Origin: Gallaecimonas pentaromativorans
GTDB taxonomy: Bacteria; Pseudomonadota; Gammaproteobacteria; Enterobacterales; Gallaecimonadaceae
Reading direction: 5' to 3'
NCBI RefSeq assembly: GCF_003751625.1
Contig: NZ_RJUL01000004.1
Span: 248,001 to 312,000 of the forward strand
Length of the DNA stretch: 64,000 nt
A program made the translations under genes and the position numbers. The notes beneath the pieces were generated by a model. It was not told the DNA's origin and made no database searches. It saw only the letters and a list, made by a program, of their open reading frames with translations. Of the stretch, positions 17,230 to 26,982 are shown one piece after another. The stretch's first letter is position 1. The number at the start of each line of letters is the position of its first letter.

Positions 17230-18984
17230 ATGTGCGGTTTTTACGGGCACTATCGTCAAGGTGACAATCATTTTGACCCACAGCAACTCGAACGCGCACT
17301 CCAACAGCTGACCCCCAGAGGGCCAGACGCCGAAGGCCGCTACCAAACAAACGGCCTGCTGCTGGGCCACCGGCGGCTTAAAATCATGGACCTTTCCGAT
17401 GGCTCGGCCCAACCCATGGTGGACGACACTCTGGGGCTGGCCATGGTCTTTAACGGCGCCATCTACAACTACCCTGCCCTTCGCCAGGAGCTAAGCGCCC
17501 TGGGTTACACCTTTCACTCAGACGGTGACACCGAAGTGCTGCTCAAGGCCTTCCATGCCTGGGGGCCGCAGATGTTGCCTCGCCTTAACGGCATGTTTGC
17601 CCTGGCGATTTACAACCTCGCCGACAACAGCCTCTTTTTGGCAAGAGACCGCCTCGGCATCAAACCGCTTTACTTAAAACCGGAAGCTGGCGGCCTGCGC
17701 TTTGCCTCTACCCTGCCGGCGCTTCTCGGCAAAGGTGAAAAACCAGCGCTGTCGGCCAAGGGCCTGGACTTTTATTTAAATTTTCACGGTGTTACCCCAG
17801 CGCCGGACACCGTGCTAGAAGGCATCGAAAAGCTCCCGCCAGGTTACTGGCAGCGTTTTGGCAGCAAGGGCACCGAACGCCAATGTTGGTGGCAACCCGA
17901 TTTTGACCACAAACCCGTACTGAGCGAGGCCCAGTGGCTAGACAAACTGGCCCACAGCCTTCGCGGGGCGGTTAAACGGCGCAATCTGGCCGCAGTAGAC
18001 GTGGGCATACTGCTCTCTGGCGGCCTTGACTCAAGCCTTATTACTGCGCTGGTCAGCGAAGTGCACCCCAAGGTCCAGACCTTTTCAGTGGGCTTTGAAG
18101 GCGCAGGCGGCGAAGAAGGGGACGAGTTTCGTTACTCCGACCTTATCGCACAGCAGTTCGGCACCGAGCACCACCGCATTCGCGTTGACGAAGACACCCT
18201 GCTTAAAGAACTGCTGCCGGCCATTAGCGCCATGTCTGAGCCCATGGTCAGCCACGATTGCATCGGCTTTTACCTTTTATCCCGGCACGTGGCGCGCCAT
18301 TGCAAGGTAGTGCAATCGGGCCAAGGGGCCGATGAAGTTTTTGCTGGTTATCACTGGTACCCACCGATGCAAGACACCTCGGCACCGGTTGACTGTTATC
18401 GCCAGCACTTTTTTGACCGAAGCATTCAAGAGATGCAAGAGACCTTACTTCCACCTTGGCAGCAGGGCGATTTTGCCGGCGACTTTGTAAAAAGCCATTT
18501 TGCGATGCCCGGCGCCACGCTGGCCATCGACAAAGCCCTGCGCCAGGACAGCCAGGTGATGCTGGTAGACGATCCGGTTAAGCGGGTAGACAACATGACC
18601 ATGGCCTTTGGTCTGGAAGCGCGAGTGCCCTTTTTGGACCACGAACTGGTTGAGCTTGCCGCCAGCATGCCGCCACACCTGAAAGTGCCGGGCGGCGGCA
18701 AATACCTCTTGCGCCAGCTCGGCTATCAATTGCTGCCCAACGCGGTAATAGACAGGCCCAAAGGCTATTTTCCGGTACCCAAGCTCAAGTACATCCAAGG
18801 CCAGGTGCTGGCGCTGGTCAAAGACACCCTGTATTCAGACCGGGCCAAGGCGCGGGGCCTCTTTAACCCCCGCTACCTTGACCGGCTTTTTAGCGCGCCT
18901 GAAAAGGCACTAACCCCCCTTGGCGGCAACAAGCTGTGGCAACTGGCCAGCCTGGAACTGTGGATGCAAGCTCATGACCTATGA
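17230..18984 (+). CDS. N-acetylglutaminylglutamine amidotransferase (asparagine synthetase family)
   Basis: The 584-residue product has an N-terminal class II glutamine amidotransferase domain with nucleophile Cys2 (MCGFYG), then an asparagine-synthase domain with PP-loop SGGLDSS at 263-269. Together with the next gene it matches the pair that makes the osmolyte N-acetylglutaminylglutamine amide. This subunit amidates the dipeptide. The ATG at 17230 places Cys at position 2 as the mechanism requires. A GTG two codons upstream is better spaced from GAGAGGA but would leave the Cys internal. It overlaps the next gene by 11 bases. A plain AsnB is excluded by the partner gene. Confidence 0.9.
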   Translation: MCGFYGHYRQGDNHFDPQQLERALQQLTPRGPDAEGRYQTNGLLLGHRRLKIMDLSDGSAQPMVDDTLGLAMVFNGAIYNYPALRQELSALGYTFHSDGDTEVLLKAFHAWGPQMLPRLNGMFALAIYNLADNSLFLARDRLGIKPLYLKPEAGGLRFASTLPALLGKGEKPALSAKGLDFYLNFHGVTPAPDTVLEGIEKLPPGYWQRFGSKGTERQCWWQPDFDHKPVLSEAQWLDKLAHSLRGAVKRRNLAAVDVGILLSGGLDSSLITALVSEVHPKVQTFSVGFEGAGGEEGDEFRYSDLIAQQFGTEHHRIRVDEDTLLKELLPAISAMSEPMVSHDCIGFYLLSRHVARHCKVVQSGQGADEVFAGYHWYPPMQDTSAPVDCYRQHFFDRSIQEMQETLLPPWQQGDFAGDFVKSHFAMPGATLAIDKALRQDSQVMLVDDPVKRVDNMTMAFGLEARVPFLDHELVELAASMPPHLKVPGGGKYLLRQLGYQLLPNAVIDRPKGYFPVPKLKYIQGQVLALVKDTLYSDRAKARGLFNPRYLDRLFSAPEKALTPLGGNKLWQLASLELWMQAHDL

Positions 18985-20710
18985 CAGCCAACGCAACACC
19001 CAGCATCGCCTGCAACGTACCCGCACTCCCGGCTACCTGCACCATGGCCCAGATAACGGCAAAAGCGACGTGGTGATCGACTGCGGTTGGGGCCGCTTGC
19101 TGCTGTCTCATACCTTCAGCTCGCCAAGTGCCTTGGCCCAGGCCTTACTGCAAGAAGGCGAAGACAAGCGGGACATCGCCCTTTATGTGCGCGACCCCCA
19201 CAAGGTACTGGCCAAGGCGCCCCAGCAACTCTTTTTAGACCCCTCCGACACCTTGCGGTTGTGGCTGAGCGACTATCGCCCCAAAGCCACCCCTATTGGC
19301 GGTATTCGCATTCGCCGCGCCCAGGACAAGGCCGACGCTTCGGCCATTAATCGTCTGTACCGCCAACATAGCCTGAAAGTCATCCCAGATACCCTCCCCG
19401 CCGAGGCAAGGCTCTCTCAAGGCCATTTATTGTTGCTGGCAGAAGACGCCAGCGACGGCACCGTGATAGGCACCGTCACTGGCCTTAACTACCGGGAATT
19501 GGCCGACGACCCGGACCGAGGCAGCTCTCTTTGGTGCCTGGCGGTAGACAGAGACGCCGCCCGCCCCGGCGTAGGAGAAGCGCTGGTGCGCTTTTTAGCC
19601 GAGAAATTCCAAGCCAAGGGCGCCGCTTTTATGGATCTGTCGGTCATGCACGACAATAGCGCCGCCATCGGTTTGTACGAGTCCCTGGGCTTTCGGCCGC
19701 TGCAAAGCTTTGCCATCAAAACCCGCAGCGCCTTTAACCAAAAGCTGTTTATGGGGCCGCAGGATTTCTCCGGCCTGAACCCTTACGCCCGCATCATTGT
19801 CGACGAGGCAGTGGCAAGGGGCATTGATGTAACGGTAACAGACGCCGCCAGAGGGCTTTTTACCCTGCATCACGGCGGCAAGGACGTGCAGTGCTTTGAA
19901 TCCTTAACCAGCCAGACCCACGCCTTGGCCATGCTGCGCTGCCAGGATAAATCCCTGACCCACCAGTGCCTGCGCCGCGCCGGCCTGAAAACCCCGCCCT
20001 ACCGGCTAAGTGACGGCAGCCAAGCAGACAAGGCGTTTTTGCACCAGCAGCAACGCATCGTCGTCAAACCCCTGGACGGTGAACAAGGCAAAGGCATCAG
20101 CATTGATGTGCGCCAGGGCGACGAACTGGAGGCCGCCATTGCCCTTGCCAAACACCATGGTGACCAGGTGCTGCTAGAAGCCTTGATGCCCGGCAACGAT
20201 GTGCGCATTTTGGTGATCGGCAATAAAGTGGTGGCCGGCGCCCGGCGCGAGCCGCCTTTTGTGGTGGGCGATGGCAGGCTCAGTATCGGCGAGCTTATCG
20301 CCAAACAGTCGCGGCGCCGGGAAGCGGCCACCGGCGGAGAATCCCGTATTCCGGTTGACGACGAGACCATTCGCACCTTAAAGGCTCAAAAGGTTGATTT
20401 AGACACCGTACTTGAGGCCGGTAAAAGCCTGGCGGTAAGGCGCACCGCCAATCTGCACACCGGCGGCCGGCTGGTGGACGTGACCGGCCAGCTGCACCCA
20501 CACTTGGTGGATGTGGCCCTCAAAGCCGCCAAGGCGCTGGATATTGCCGTGGTGGGCATGGATCTGCTGGTGCCGGATGTAACCCAAAGCGAGTACGTCA
20601 TTATCGAGGCCAACGAGCGGGCCGGTCTTGCCAACCACGAGCCTCACCCCACGGCCCAGCGTTTTATCGACCATCTCTTTCCCCTCTCTTGCCAATATAA
20701 GGAGCCCTGA
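18974..20710 (+). CDS. N-acetylglutaminylglutamine synthetase (GNAT plus ATP-grasp fusion)
   Basis: The 578-residue fusion has a GNAT acetyltransferase domain (about residues 105-270, with LWCLAVDRDAARPGVGEALV). An ATP-grasp ligase domain (about 290-575) follows, with VVKPLDGEQGKGISIDV and the metal-binding IIEANERAGLANH near the C-terminus. It would acetylate glutamine and ligate a second glutamine; the preceding gene then amidates the product to NAGGN, a compatible solute. The ATG at 18974 overlaps the previous gene. The layout equals the Pseudomonas/Sinorhizobium pair, except that the usual third member, an M42-family hydrolase, is missing here. Confidence 0.9.
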   Translation: MTYDSQRNTQHRLQRTRTPGYLHHGPDNGKSDVVIDCGWGRLLLSHTFSSPSALAQALLQEGEDKRDIALYVRDPHKVLAKAPQQLFLDPSDTLRLWLSDYRPKATPIGGIRIRRAQDKADASAINRLYRQHSLKVIPDTLPAEARLSQGHLLLLAEDASDGTVIGTVTGLNYRELADDPDRGSSLWCLAVDRDAARPGVGEALVRFLAEKFQAKGAAFMDLSVMHDNSAAIGLYESLGFRPLQSFAIKTRSAFNQKLFMGPQDFSGLNPYARIIVDEAVARGIDVTVTDAARGLFTLHHGGKDVQCFESLTSQTHALAMLRCQDKSLTHQCLRRAGLKTPPYRLSDGSQADKAFLHQQQRIVVKPLDGEQGKGISIDVRQGDELEAAIALAKHHGDQVLLEALMPGNDVRILVIGNKVVAGARREPPFVVGDGRLSIGELIAKQSRRREAATGGESRIPVDDETIRTLKAQKVDLDTVLEAGKSLAVRRTANLHTGGRLVDVTGQLHPHLVDVALKAAKALDIAVVGMDLLVPDVTQSEYVIIEANERAGLANHEPHPTAQRFIDHLFPLSCQYKEP

Positions 20711-21573
20711 TGCGTATCGCCGTGCTGGCCTTGTTGTTTTCCCTGCCGCTGTTTGCCGCCGAACCTTTGGCAGATAACGCCGATAAAAAAGCGGCAGACC
20801 CGGCGCCAAAGCGCACCGAACTGCCGCCCTTGATGGAGCGCTACCTGCTGGACGAGCTTAAGACCCTGCGCACCGACATGCTCGAATACAAGGCACAGGT
20901 TGCCAAAGAAATGGCCCAGCGCGATGTGAGCTTGTCAGAACGGGCCCTGACCTACTCCACCAATACCGTCAGCTATTTTTTCTACCTCATTGCTGGCGGC
21001 GCGTCGGTACTGGCGCTGGTAGGCTGGCAGAGCCTTCGAGAGATCAAGGCCAATACCAAGCAGTTTGCCAACGACGAGATAAATCGCCTGACCCAGCAAT
21101 ATGAAAAGCGCCTTAAAACCCTGGAGCAGGAGCTGCGGCGCAAAACCTCGGCCATCGCCGACCAACACAAGGAAATAGAGCGCCTGGGGGACATTCACTC
21201 GCTGTGGCTCAAAGCCTCACAAGAGCCCAGCCCCCAAAACAAAATCGAGATCTATGACGAAATTCTTTCCCTTCGCCCCGGAGATCTCGATGCCCTTACC
21301 CATAAGGCCGATGCGGCCATGATGATGAGCGAGCGTCGCTGGGCACTGTCTATTTGCAACAAGGTGTTGGCGGTAGACAACAACAACGCCCACGCCCTTT
21401 ACCAACGGGCCTGCGCCCTGGCCGGTCTTGGCCAAAAAGAGCGGGCACTGTCAGATCTGGGCCGGGCCATCAACCTCTCTGACGCCCTGCGCCAATCAGC
21501 CCGGGAAGAAGAAGACTTTGAAGCCTTAAGCGACAGTAGCGAGTTTCAGGCCATGGTGGCCGGCAGCGATTGA
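20710..21573 (+). CDS. TPR membrane protein downstream of the NAGGN genes
   Basis: The 287-residue product has a signal peptide (MRIAVLALLFSLPLFAAEP), a short periplasmic segment, a transmembrane helix near 89-107 (FFYLIAGGASVLALVGW), a coiled coil (about 120-160) and two or three TPR-like helix pairs (about 170-260). Its ATG overlaps the preceding stop (TGATG), so it is translationally coupled to the osmolyte operon. Role unknown; scaffolding or osmosensing would be speculation. It converges on and overlaps the GGDEF-EAL gene by 28 bases. Confidence 0.8.
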   Translation: MRIAVLALLFSLPLFAAEPLADNADKKAADPAPKRTELPPLMERYLLDELKTLRTDMLEYKAQVAKEMAQRDVSLSERALTYSTNTVSYFFYLIAGGASVLALVGWQSLREIKANTKQFANDEINRLTQQYEKRLKTLEQELRRKTSAIADQHKEIERLGDIHSLWLKASQEPSPQNKIEIYDEILSLRPGDLDALTHKADAAMMMSERRWALSICNKVLAVDNNNAHALYQRACALAGLGQKERALSDLGRAINLSDALRQSAREEEDFEALSDSSEFQAMVAGSD

Positions 21574-24188
21574 AGCTCTTCAAGCAAGGTGGGCTGGTCT
21601 ATGGCGTAGCCCTGGACCATGTCCACGCCCAAGCGTTTTAAAAGGGTCAGGGTCGCCTGATCGGTTACATACTCGGCGATGGTAACTTTCCCCAAGGCCC
21701 TTGCCAGCGAGGCAATGGTGCGCACCGCCACCCGATCAAAGTGGGTGTTCTTAATTTCCCGGATAAAGGCGCCATCAATCTTGATATGGTCAACCGGCAG
21801 CGCCTTTAAATACGACAAAGAACTCATGCCCGAGCCAAAGTCGTCCAAGGACAAGGTGCAGCCTAGGGCCCGCAGCGCATCCATCAGTTCGGTGGCGTGG
21901 CCTAGGTGTTCGATAACAGCGGTTTCGGTTACTTCAAAGCACAACCGCTCTGGCGCCAATTGACCTTCTTTGAGGGTAGCCAGCAGCCACTGGCAAAAGC
22001 CTTGGTCAGAGAGCGACGCCCCGGAGAGGTTAAAGGCCAGGCGCTCGGCAGGCCTGGTGGCGAGCCAGGCAAGGCCCTTGGCGATCACCGCTTTATCCAG
22101 GGCCACCATCAGGCCATAGCGCTCGGCGGCCGGAATAAAGCGCCAGGCCGGAATAAGCTCGCCGTTGTCCCAAAGCCGCACCAGCACCTCCCGGTGCACC
22201 ACCGTGGTCGGTTGCTCGGTTCGGGCAATGCTTTGCACCGCCAGCGCCAGGCGGTGTTCCGAGATGGCGCTTCGCACCTTTTCGGCCCAGACCATGGTCT
22301 CTTCACGGGCTTTGAGCCAACCGTCGCCGTCGCGGTAGCACTGCAAGCGATCGCCCCCTGCTTCCTTGGCGGCGTAGGCGGCCATATCGGCAATACGTTT
22401 TAAGTCGGCGGTGTCGCTGGCAGCGCCAAAAGGTACCAGGCCCATGGAGGCGGTGATCGGAAACTGGTGCTCGCCGGCTGCCACCGGCGCCTGGCGAAGG
22501 GCGTCGAGCAGTTGCTGGCCTTGGCCGGGCAAATCCTCGCCGCTCAGCACAACGGCAAATTCATCGCCTCCCAAGCGGGCAATAAAGGCTTGCGGTGCCA
22601 AAGCGCTACTTAAACGCTCGGCCACCCCCAGCAGCAGCTGGTCGCCTTTTTCGTGGCCAAAACGGTCGTTCACCAGCTTGAACTGGTCCAAGTCCATCAG
22701 CAGCAGGGCCTGGCAGGCAGTACCTTGCTGCCAGGCTTTGGTCAGGGCCTTGTCGAAGGCATAACGGTTGGCAAGGCCGGTGAGTGCGTCGTGGCTGGCT
22801 TGATGGCGAATACGGCGCATCAGCTCAGCCTCGTCGGTTACGTCCCGAAGCAACCCTTCAAACCCAAATTCAACCTTACTGAGTACCACTTCGATATGGC
22901 GCTCCACCTCGTTGATGCGAAGCGGCAGCTGCACCCGCACCGAGTCTTCGCCGCTATTTAAGCGCTGCTTGGCCTCACGCCAGCGCTGCTGGCCACGGAG
23001 CTGGCTAAACACCTCGCCGATATCCTCGTTGCCAAAAAGCTCGGCCGCCCCTTTTGATAAAAACTCCGGCTCGCCGCGCTCATCCAGGCTGAACACCAAA
23101 TGGCCCCGTAACCCTTCGATAAGCCGGCGGTATTTGGCTTCTCTGGCGGCAAGGTCGGCTTCGGCCAGTTTAAGTTGGGTGATGTCACGAACCGTGATGG
23201 CAAGGTTGCTTTTGGCCCGCACCCCTTGCAGGTGCAGGCTGCGCCCAGCAACGGGTTCCAGGCTGGTAATGATGCTGTCGCCAATGTCGAGCGCGGCCAG
23301 TTGGCCGGTTAACGAGGGCGCTGCCAAGGCCTCGCAAAAGGCGCTTAAGGTCATGTCGGGTGCCGGGCTTACCAGCCGCACCGCAGAGTCGTTGTATTCG
23401 GCAAGGTGCCACTCACCGCCGTCTGGGGTGAATACCAAAAGGCCATCGACTGACGCCTTGGAAGCGGCCTGGAAAATGCCGCGGCTGCGGTTTAGGGCCC
23501 AGGCCCTTTTTAGGGAAAAGTGCATCAGTACCGACAGCATCAGCGCCACCACCATGGCGCAGCCCAGCATCAGGTACAGGTGGCCATTAAGGCCGGCAAT
23601 TGGCGAAAGCTCTAGCTGCAGATTTTTGTTAAACCAGATAAAAGGCTCGCGGATGGTCACTTCACCGGGGTGGCCAAGGGCGTATACCGCCTGCTCATCT
23701 AGCCGCACCGCGGCGGCAAAACCGGTGGCAAGGGCGCTGTCGATGATGGTGGGCAGCACCTGGCAAAGGGCGATGCCGTAGCGAATAGCGCCAAGGCGCG
23801 CATTGATGGGCTCGCTCCCCCACAGCCACTGGCAACCTTGGGGCACCTTTTCCTGGCGGGCGATACGCAGGGCGCCGCTGCCGTCCACCCAGGCCAGATA
23901 ACCCAGCCCCGGCAACATGTTTTGCAGGTTGCCGGCTTCCTGGGCAAACCAGTTCTCGGTATTGGGGTGGGTTTCGGGCCACACCGAGGCCAGCTGCTTG
24001 ATGGCAGCCTGGCGTTCGGTGGCAAAGGTTTTGAGGCGCTCGCGAATTTGCAGGGCCAGGATGTGGGTTTGTTGGCGCTGGTGGGCCCGGCTTTGCTCTA
24101 TGACCCAATAGCCGGTGCTGCCCAGCAAGGTCCAGAGAAACAGCAGCAGCGCTACAGGCAGCAGGCGATGGGGAGTAAGGCCAGACAC
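21546..24188 (-). CDS. Membrane PAS-GGDEF-EAL protein, c-di-GMP turnover
   Basis: The 880-residue protein has an N-terminal membrane helix (about 9-28), a periplasmic sensor region and a second helix (about 205-228). PAS-like regions (about 240-460), a GGDEF domain with intact RLGGDEF (about 537-543) and an EAL domain (about 640-880) follow. The EAL signature reads EVL, keeping the catalytic Glu. Asn in NLSGAS, DDFGSG and KIDG are also present, so phosphodiesterase activity is plausible. No RxxD inhibitory site precedes GGDEF. The start is GTG with a weak ribosome-binding site; the signal anchor supports it. Confidence 0.9.
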   Translation of the reverse strand: MSGLTPHRLLPVALLLFLWTLLGSTGYWVIEQSRAHQRQQTHILALQIRERLKTFATERQAAIKQLASVWPETHPNTENWFAQEAGNLQNMLPGLGYLAWVDGSGALRIARQEKVPQGCQWLWGSEPINARLGAIRYGIALCQVLPTIIDSALATGFAAAVRLDEQAVYALGHPGEVTIREPFIWFNKNLQLELSPIAGLNGHLYLMLGCAMVVALMLSVLMHFSLKRAWALNRSRGIFQAASKASVDGLLVFTPDGGEWHLAEYNDSAVRLVSPAPDMTLSAFCEALAAPSLTGQLAALDIGDSIITSLEPVAGRSLHLQGVRAKSNLAITVRDITQLKLAEADLAAREAKYRRLIEGLRGHLVFSLDERGEPEFLSKGAAELFGNEDIGEVFSQLRGQQRWREAKQRLNSGEDSVRVQLPLRINEVERHIEVVLSKVEFGFEGLLRDVTDEAELMRRIRHQASHDALTGLANRYAFDKALTKAWQQGTACQALLLMDLDQFKLVNDRFGHEKGDQLLLGVAERLSSALAPQAFIARLGGDEFAVVLSGEDLPGQGQQLLDALRQAPVAAGEHQFPITASMGLVPFGAASDTADLKRIADMAAYAAKEAGGDRLQCYRDGDGWLKAREETMVWAEKVRSAISEHRLALAVQSIARTEQPTTVVHREVLVRLWDNGELIPAWRFIPAAERYGLMVALDKAVIAKGLAWLATRPAERLAFNLSGASLSDQGFCQWLLATLKEGQLAPERLCFEVTETAVIEHLGHATELMDALRALGCTLSLDDFGSGMSSLSYLKALPVDHIKIDGAFIREIKNTHFDRVAVRTIASLARALGKVTIAEYVTDQATLTLLKRLGVDMVQGYAIDQPTLLEELQSLPATMA

Positions 24189-24260
24189 GGTTAAGGCTCA
24201 GGCTTGTTCTTTAACCCAAAAGCTTACCCCCGCTCCATGACAACGCGGTGACAAAGGCCC

Positions 24261-25634
24261 TCAGGGCCCGGTGGCGGCGGCGTCCAGCTTATCGGCAAGG
24301 ACCAGGATATGGTTTTGGTCGCCATCGCTTGGCCCCGGCAAAATCGCCAACCAGCCCTTACCCTGCTGCCAGCGGCTGCCATCCTTGGGCAGCGGCAAGG
24401 TCAGGCTGCCATCGCGCTTGAGGCGGCCATCGCTAAAGCGGTAGAGCGCCAGCTTGTTTTCGCCGTTCTTGATGGCAAAAAGAGTCCCGCTGGCCAGCTC
24501 GGTGGCGGCCATCAGCGGAATGCTGAATTCGCCGCTGCCAAGGGACACGTCCATGTCCGCGTCGATGCCGTCATCCAGGGCCACCAGGGTGCGCCCGTCC
24601 AGGCGGCGAATATCCAGCGCCACCGACACCGAACCGGTCAACAGCGCCGAGACTATCTTGCCGACCCCCAGTTTCACCGACGGGGTGTATAAATCCATAT
24701 GGCCATCGCCATCCAAGTCTTGGCGGTTGAGCTTGAACACCACGCCCTGGGTATTGAGCGCGGTGTCGGGGGCGACCGCAAAGCCCAAGCCATTGGCGGT
24801 TTTGATGCCAAAGCGCACTTCAAAGGACTGGTTTTGGTCTAAAAGGCTTTTCGATTGCACGCTGGAGACAATCAAATCGCTTAGGCCATCGCCATCGAGA
24901 TCGGTCACCGAAGCAATGGTACGAATGCGCAGCTTTTCAAAGTCTTCACCGTCGTTAACCCGCAGCATCCGTTTGGCGAGCGGGGTCAGGTTAAGGGCCG
25001 GGGCAAAAGCCAGGGGCCGCTCTTCAAAGCCCGCTCCCTTGGCGAGAAAAAGGCTCAGGCCATTGTCGTCTTCCACCAGCAGATCAGGCTTGCCATCAAG
25101 GTTGATGTCGGCCAGGAACAAGGCCTTGGCGCTGTAGCTGGGGTCGCCCTGGCGAAGCTCCATAAAGGCCGAAACCGGCAAGGTGCTGACCAGCGTCAAC
25201 CCGCTTTCAAAAACGCTGTAAACCCGCAGCACATCAAAGTCCGGCACAAAAAGGCGGTTGCCCTGGCACCACTCTACCTTGTGGAGTTTTTTGGGGGCGA
25301 CGCTTCGCCAGATGCTGGGGGCGCTGCCAAGGGCTTTGGGGCCGCTGGCCGTGCCTAAAAAGATTTGGTCGCGGGCAAAGAGCAGCAGGCGGCCGTCGTC
25401 CAGAGTGCAAAAGCGGTCGCCGTCTTTGGGAAGCGCCATCAAGGCAGCCTGCCAGTTTTTGGTATTCACCCGGGTCAGGCTGCGCTTATCCTGGCTGTTG
25501 CCGGCCAGATACAAAAAGTCCCCGGCTTGCTGCCAGGCACCGTTGGCCGGCGCTGGCAACGCCAGGGACACCCATTGCACGGCCTGGGCGGGAAGGCAGG
25601 CGACGAGCAGCAACATTCCCCATACCTTCGCCAT
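24261..25634 (-). CDS. Secreted FG-GAP/VCBS repeat protein
   Basis: The 457-residue product has a signal peptide (cut near residue 18, PAQA). It contains at least three calcium-binding-like repeats, DINLDGKPDLLVED, DLDGDGLSDLIVSS and DLDGDGHMDLYTPS, typical of FG-GAP/VCBS beta-propeller domains. It is probably periplasmic or cell-surface and calcium dependent. AAGGAGT precedes the ATG, and it starts 11 bases after the DUF945 gene, so the two are one operon. No enzymatic domain is visible. Confidence 0.82.
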   Translation of the reverse strand: MAKVWGMLLLVACLPAQAVQWVSLALPAPANGAWQQAGDFLYLAGNSQDKRSLTRVNTKNWQAALMALPKDGDRFCTLDDGRLLLFARDQIFLGTASGPKALGSAPSIWRSVAPKKLHKVEWCQGNRLFVPDFDVLRVYSVFESGLTLVSTLPVSAFMELRQGDPSYSAKALFLADINLDGKPDLLVEDDNGLSLFLAKGAGFEERPLAFAPALNLTPLAKRMLRVNDGEDFEKLRIRTIASVTDLDGDGLSDLIVSSVQSKSLLDQNQSFEVRFGIKTANGLGFAVAPDTALNTQGVVFKLNRQDLDGDGHMDLYTPSVKLGVGKIVSALLTGSVSVALDIRRLDGRTLVALDDGIDADMDVSLGSGEFSIPLMAATELASGTLFAIKNGENKLALYRFSDGRLKRDGSLTLPLPKDGSRWQQGKGWLAILPGPSDGDQNHILVLADKLDAAATGP

Positions 25635-25645
25635 GGCCGGACTCC

Positions 25646-26851
25646 TTATAACGCTTTCATCAGGGGCTGCTGGTTTAAGGTCAGCAACTTGTCGGCCACC
25701 TTGAAATCAAGGCCCAGGCCGCCGGACTCTTCGCGCACCCAGCCGCGCTGGGCCAGCACGTTGAGGGTGTCGGTGTCCAGCGACGCCAGCTCGCCAAAAT
25801 GGCGCGGCACCACCAATTTCAGCTCCCCTTGGCTGGCAGCCAGGAAGCTCTCTAGGCTGTCTACGGTACCGGCCTTGAGCGCCAGTTGGCCACGACCGAT
25901 GAGCTTGCCGTTTACCGAGTCGAGGCTTAAATCGTCCAGTTGCAGTTTGCCGCCGCCGGAGAGCAGCGCGCCAAGGGCCACACTGAACTGGCTGCGGGCT
26001 TCTGCGTCGCCGGTCAGGCCGATACCCAGGGCGCTTAGCAGCAGTTTATCCAGAGCGTGGTTATTGACCGACTCCATAGCCAAGGCAAGGTCGAGATGGC
26101 TAAAAGGTTCGCGGTTAAATTTTGCCTCTTCGGCCTGCAGCCGCCCCTTGGTGAGCTTGTCGCTGTCGGTGCCTTTGAAGGTCATGCCCGAGAGGCCAAC
26201 AAAATGCTCGCCGGTGTAGGTGACGGCGCCCAGTTGGCCGTCAAAGTGGCCGTCGTCGCCCTGCCCTTCTTTTTTGAGTTTGACTCCGGACAGCACCAGG
26301 CGGCCTTCCGGGCTTTTGGCCTCCATGCCGTTCCAGTTAAAGCTTTGCTGCCAATGCTGCTGGCTGTGGCTGGCGCTGAAGGTCAAAGGGTAGAAGTTGA
26401 GCAGCTCGCCGTCTTGCTGCCAGCTCGCCATACCCACCCGGCCCTTAAGGCTTTGGGTACCCCAGATCCAGTGGTGGCCTTCGACTTTCAAGGCAATGTC
26501 TGAGCCGAACAGCGCCTTGAACGGCGCACTTTTCTTGTCCCAGGCAATGGCGGTGCTGCTGGCCACTTGCCAGGGCCAGACCTGGAACTGGTGTACCAGC
26601 ACCAGGCTGTCGGGCAGGCCTCGCTCGGCGAGGCTCGCTTTGAGTACCGGATCGGTCACGCTGAGTTTGGTTTTGGCACGAGGAGCAAACAGGCTGGACT
26701 CAAAGTCCAGGCTCTTGGCGCTGATGCCCGGATGCGCCGATAAGCTGTTTACCCACTTGAGGTATTCTTTTTGGGTCTGACTGCCCAGCAACAGGCTGCT
26801 TCCCGCCGCCGCCACCACCAGCAAGGCTCCCACAATCAGTGTTTTCTTCAA
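25646..26851 (-). CDS. DUF945 (YdgA-like) protein
   Basis: The 401-residue product has an N-terminal hydrophobic anchor (about 4-23) and the diffuse beta-rich architecture of the DUF945/YdgA family (for example SLFAPRAKTKLSV near 51-63 and SGVKLKKEGQGDDGHFDG in the middle). The family is inner-membrane or periplasmic with unknown biochemical role. The start codon is TTG at 26851 with AGGGA about ten bases upstream; no ATG fits the anchor. It is the first gene of a two-gene minus-strand unit. Confidence 0.8.
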   Translation of the reverse strand: MKKTLIVGALLVVAAAGSSLLLGSQTQKEYLKWVNSLSAHPGISAKSLDFESSLFAPRAKTKLSVTDPVLKASLAERGLPDSLVLVHQFQVWPWQVASSTAIAWDKKSAPFKALFGSDIALKVEGHHWIWGTQSLKGRVGMASWQQDGELLNFYPLTFSASHSQQHWQQSFNWNGMEAKSPEGRLVLSGVKLKKEGQGDDGHFDGQLGAVTYTGEHFVGLSGMTFKGTDSDKLTKGRLQAEEAKFNREPFSHLDLALAMESVNNHALDKLLLSALGIGLTGDAEARSQFSVALGALLSGGGKLQLDDLSLDSVNGKLIGRGQLALKAGTVDSLESFLAASQGELKLVVPRHFGELASLDTDTLNVLAQRGWVREESGGLGLDFKVADKLLTLNQQPLMKAL

Positions 26852-26941
26852 CGTGCTAATTCCCTGTTTTTACGCCGTTTATTACGGTCTATTTTGTTAC
26901 CGGAATATGTTACTGCAATGTAAAGCCTCAAGTACAGATAG

Positions 26942-26968
26942 AAAAAACCCGGGGCAAGCCCGGGTTTT
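26942..26968 (-). terminator. Terminator after the S46 peptidase gene
   Basis: AACCCGGG-GCAAG-CCCGGGTT with A and T runs, 15 bases past the stop of the minus-strand gene. Confidence 0.85.
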
Positions 26969-26982
26969 CTCTGTTTTGGCTG

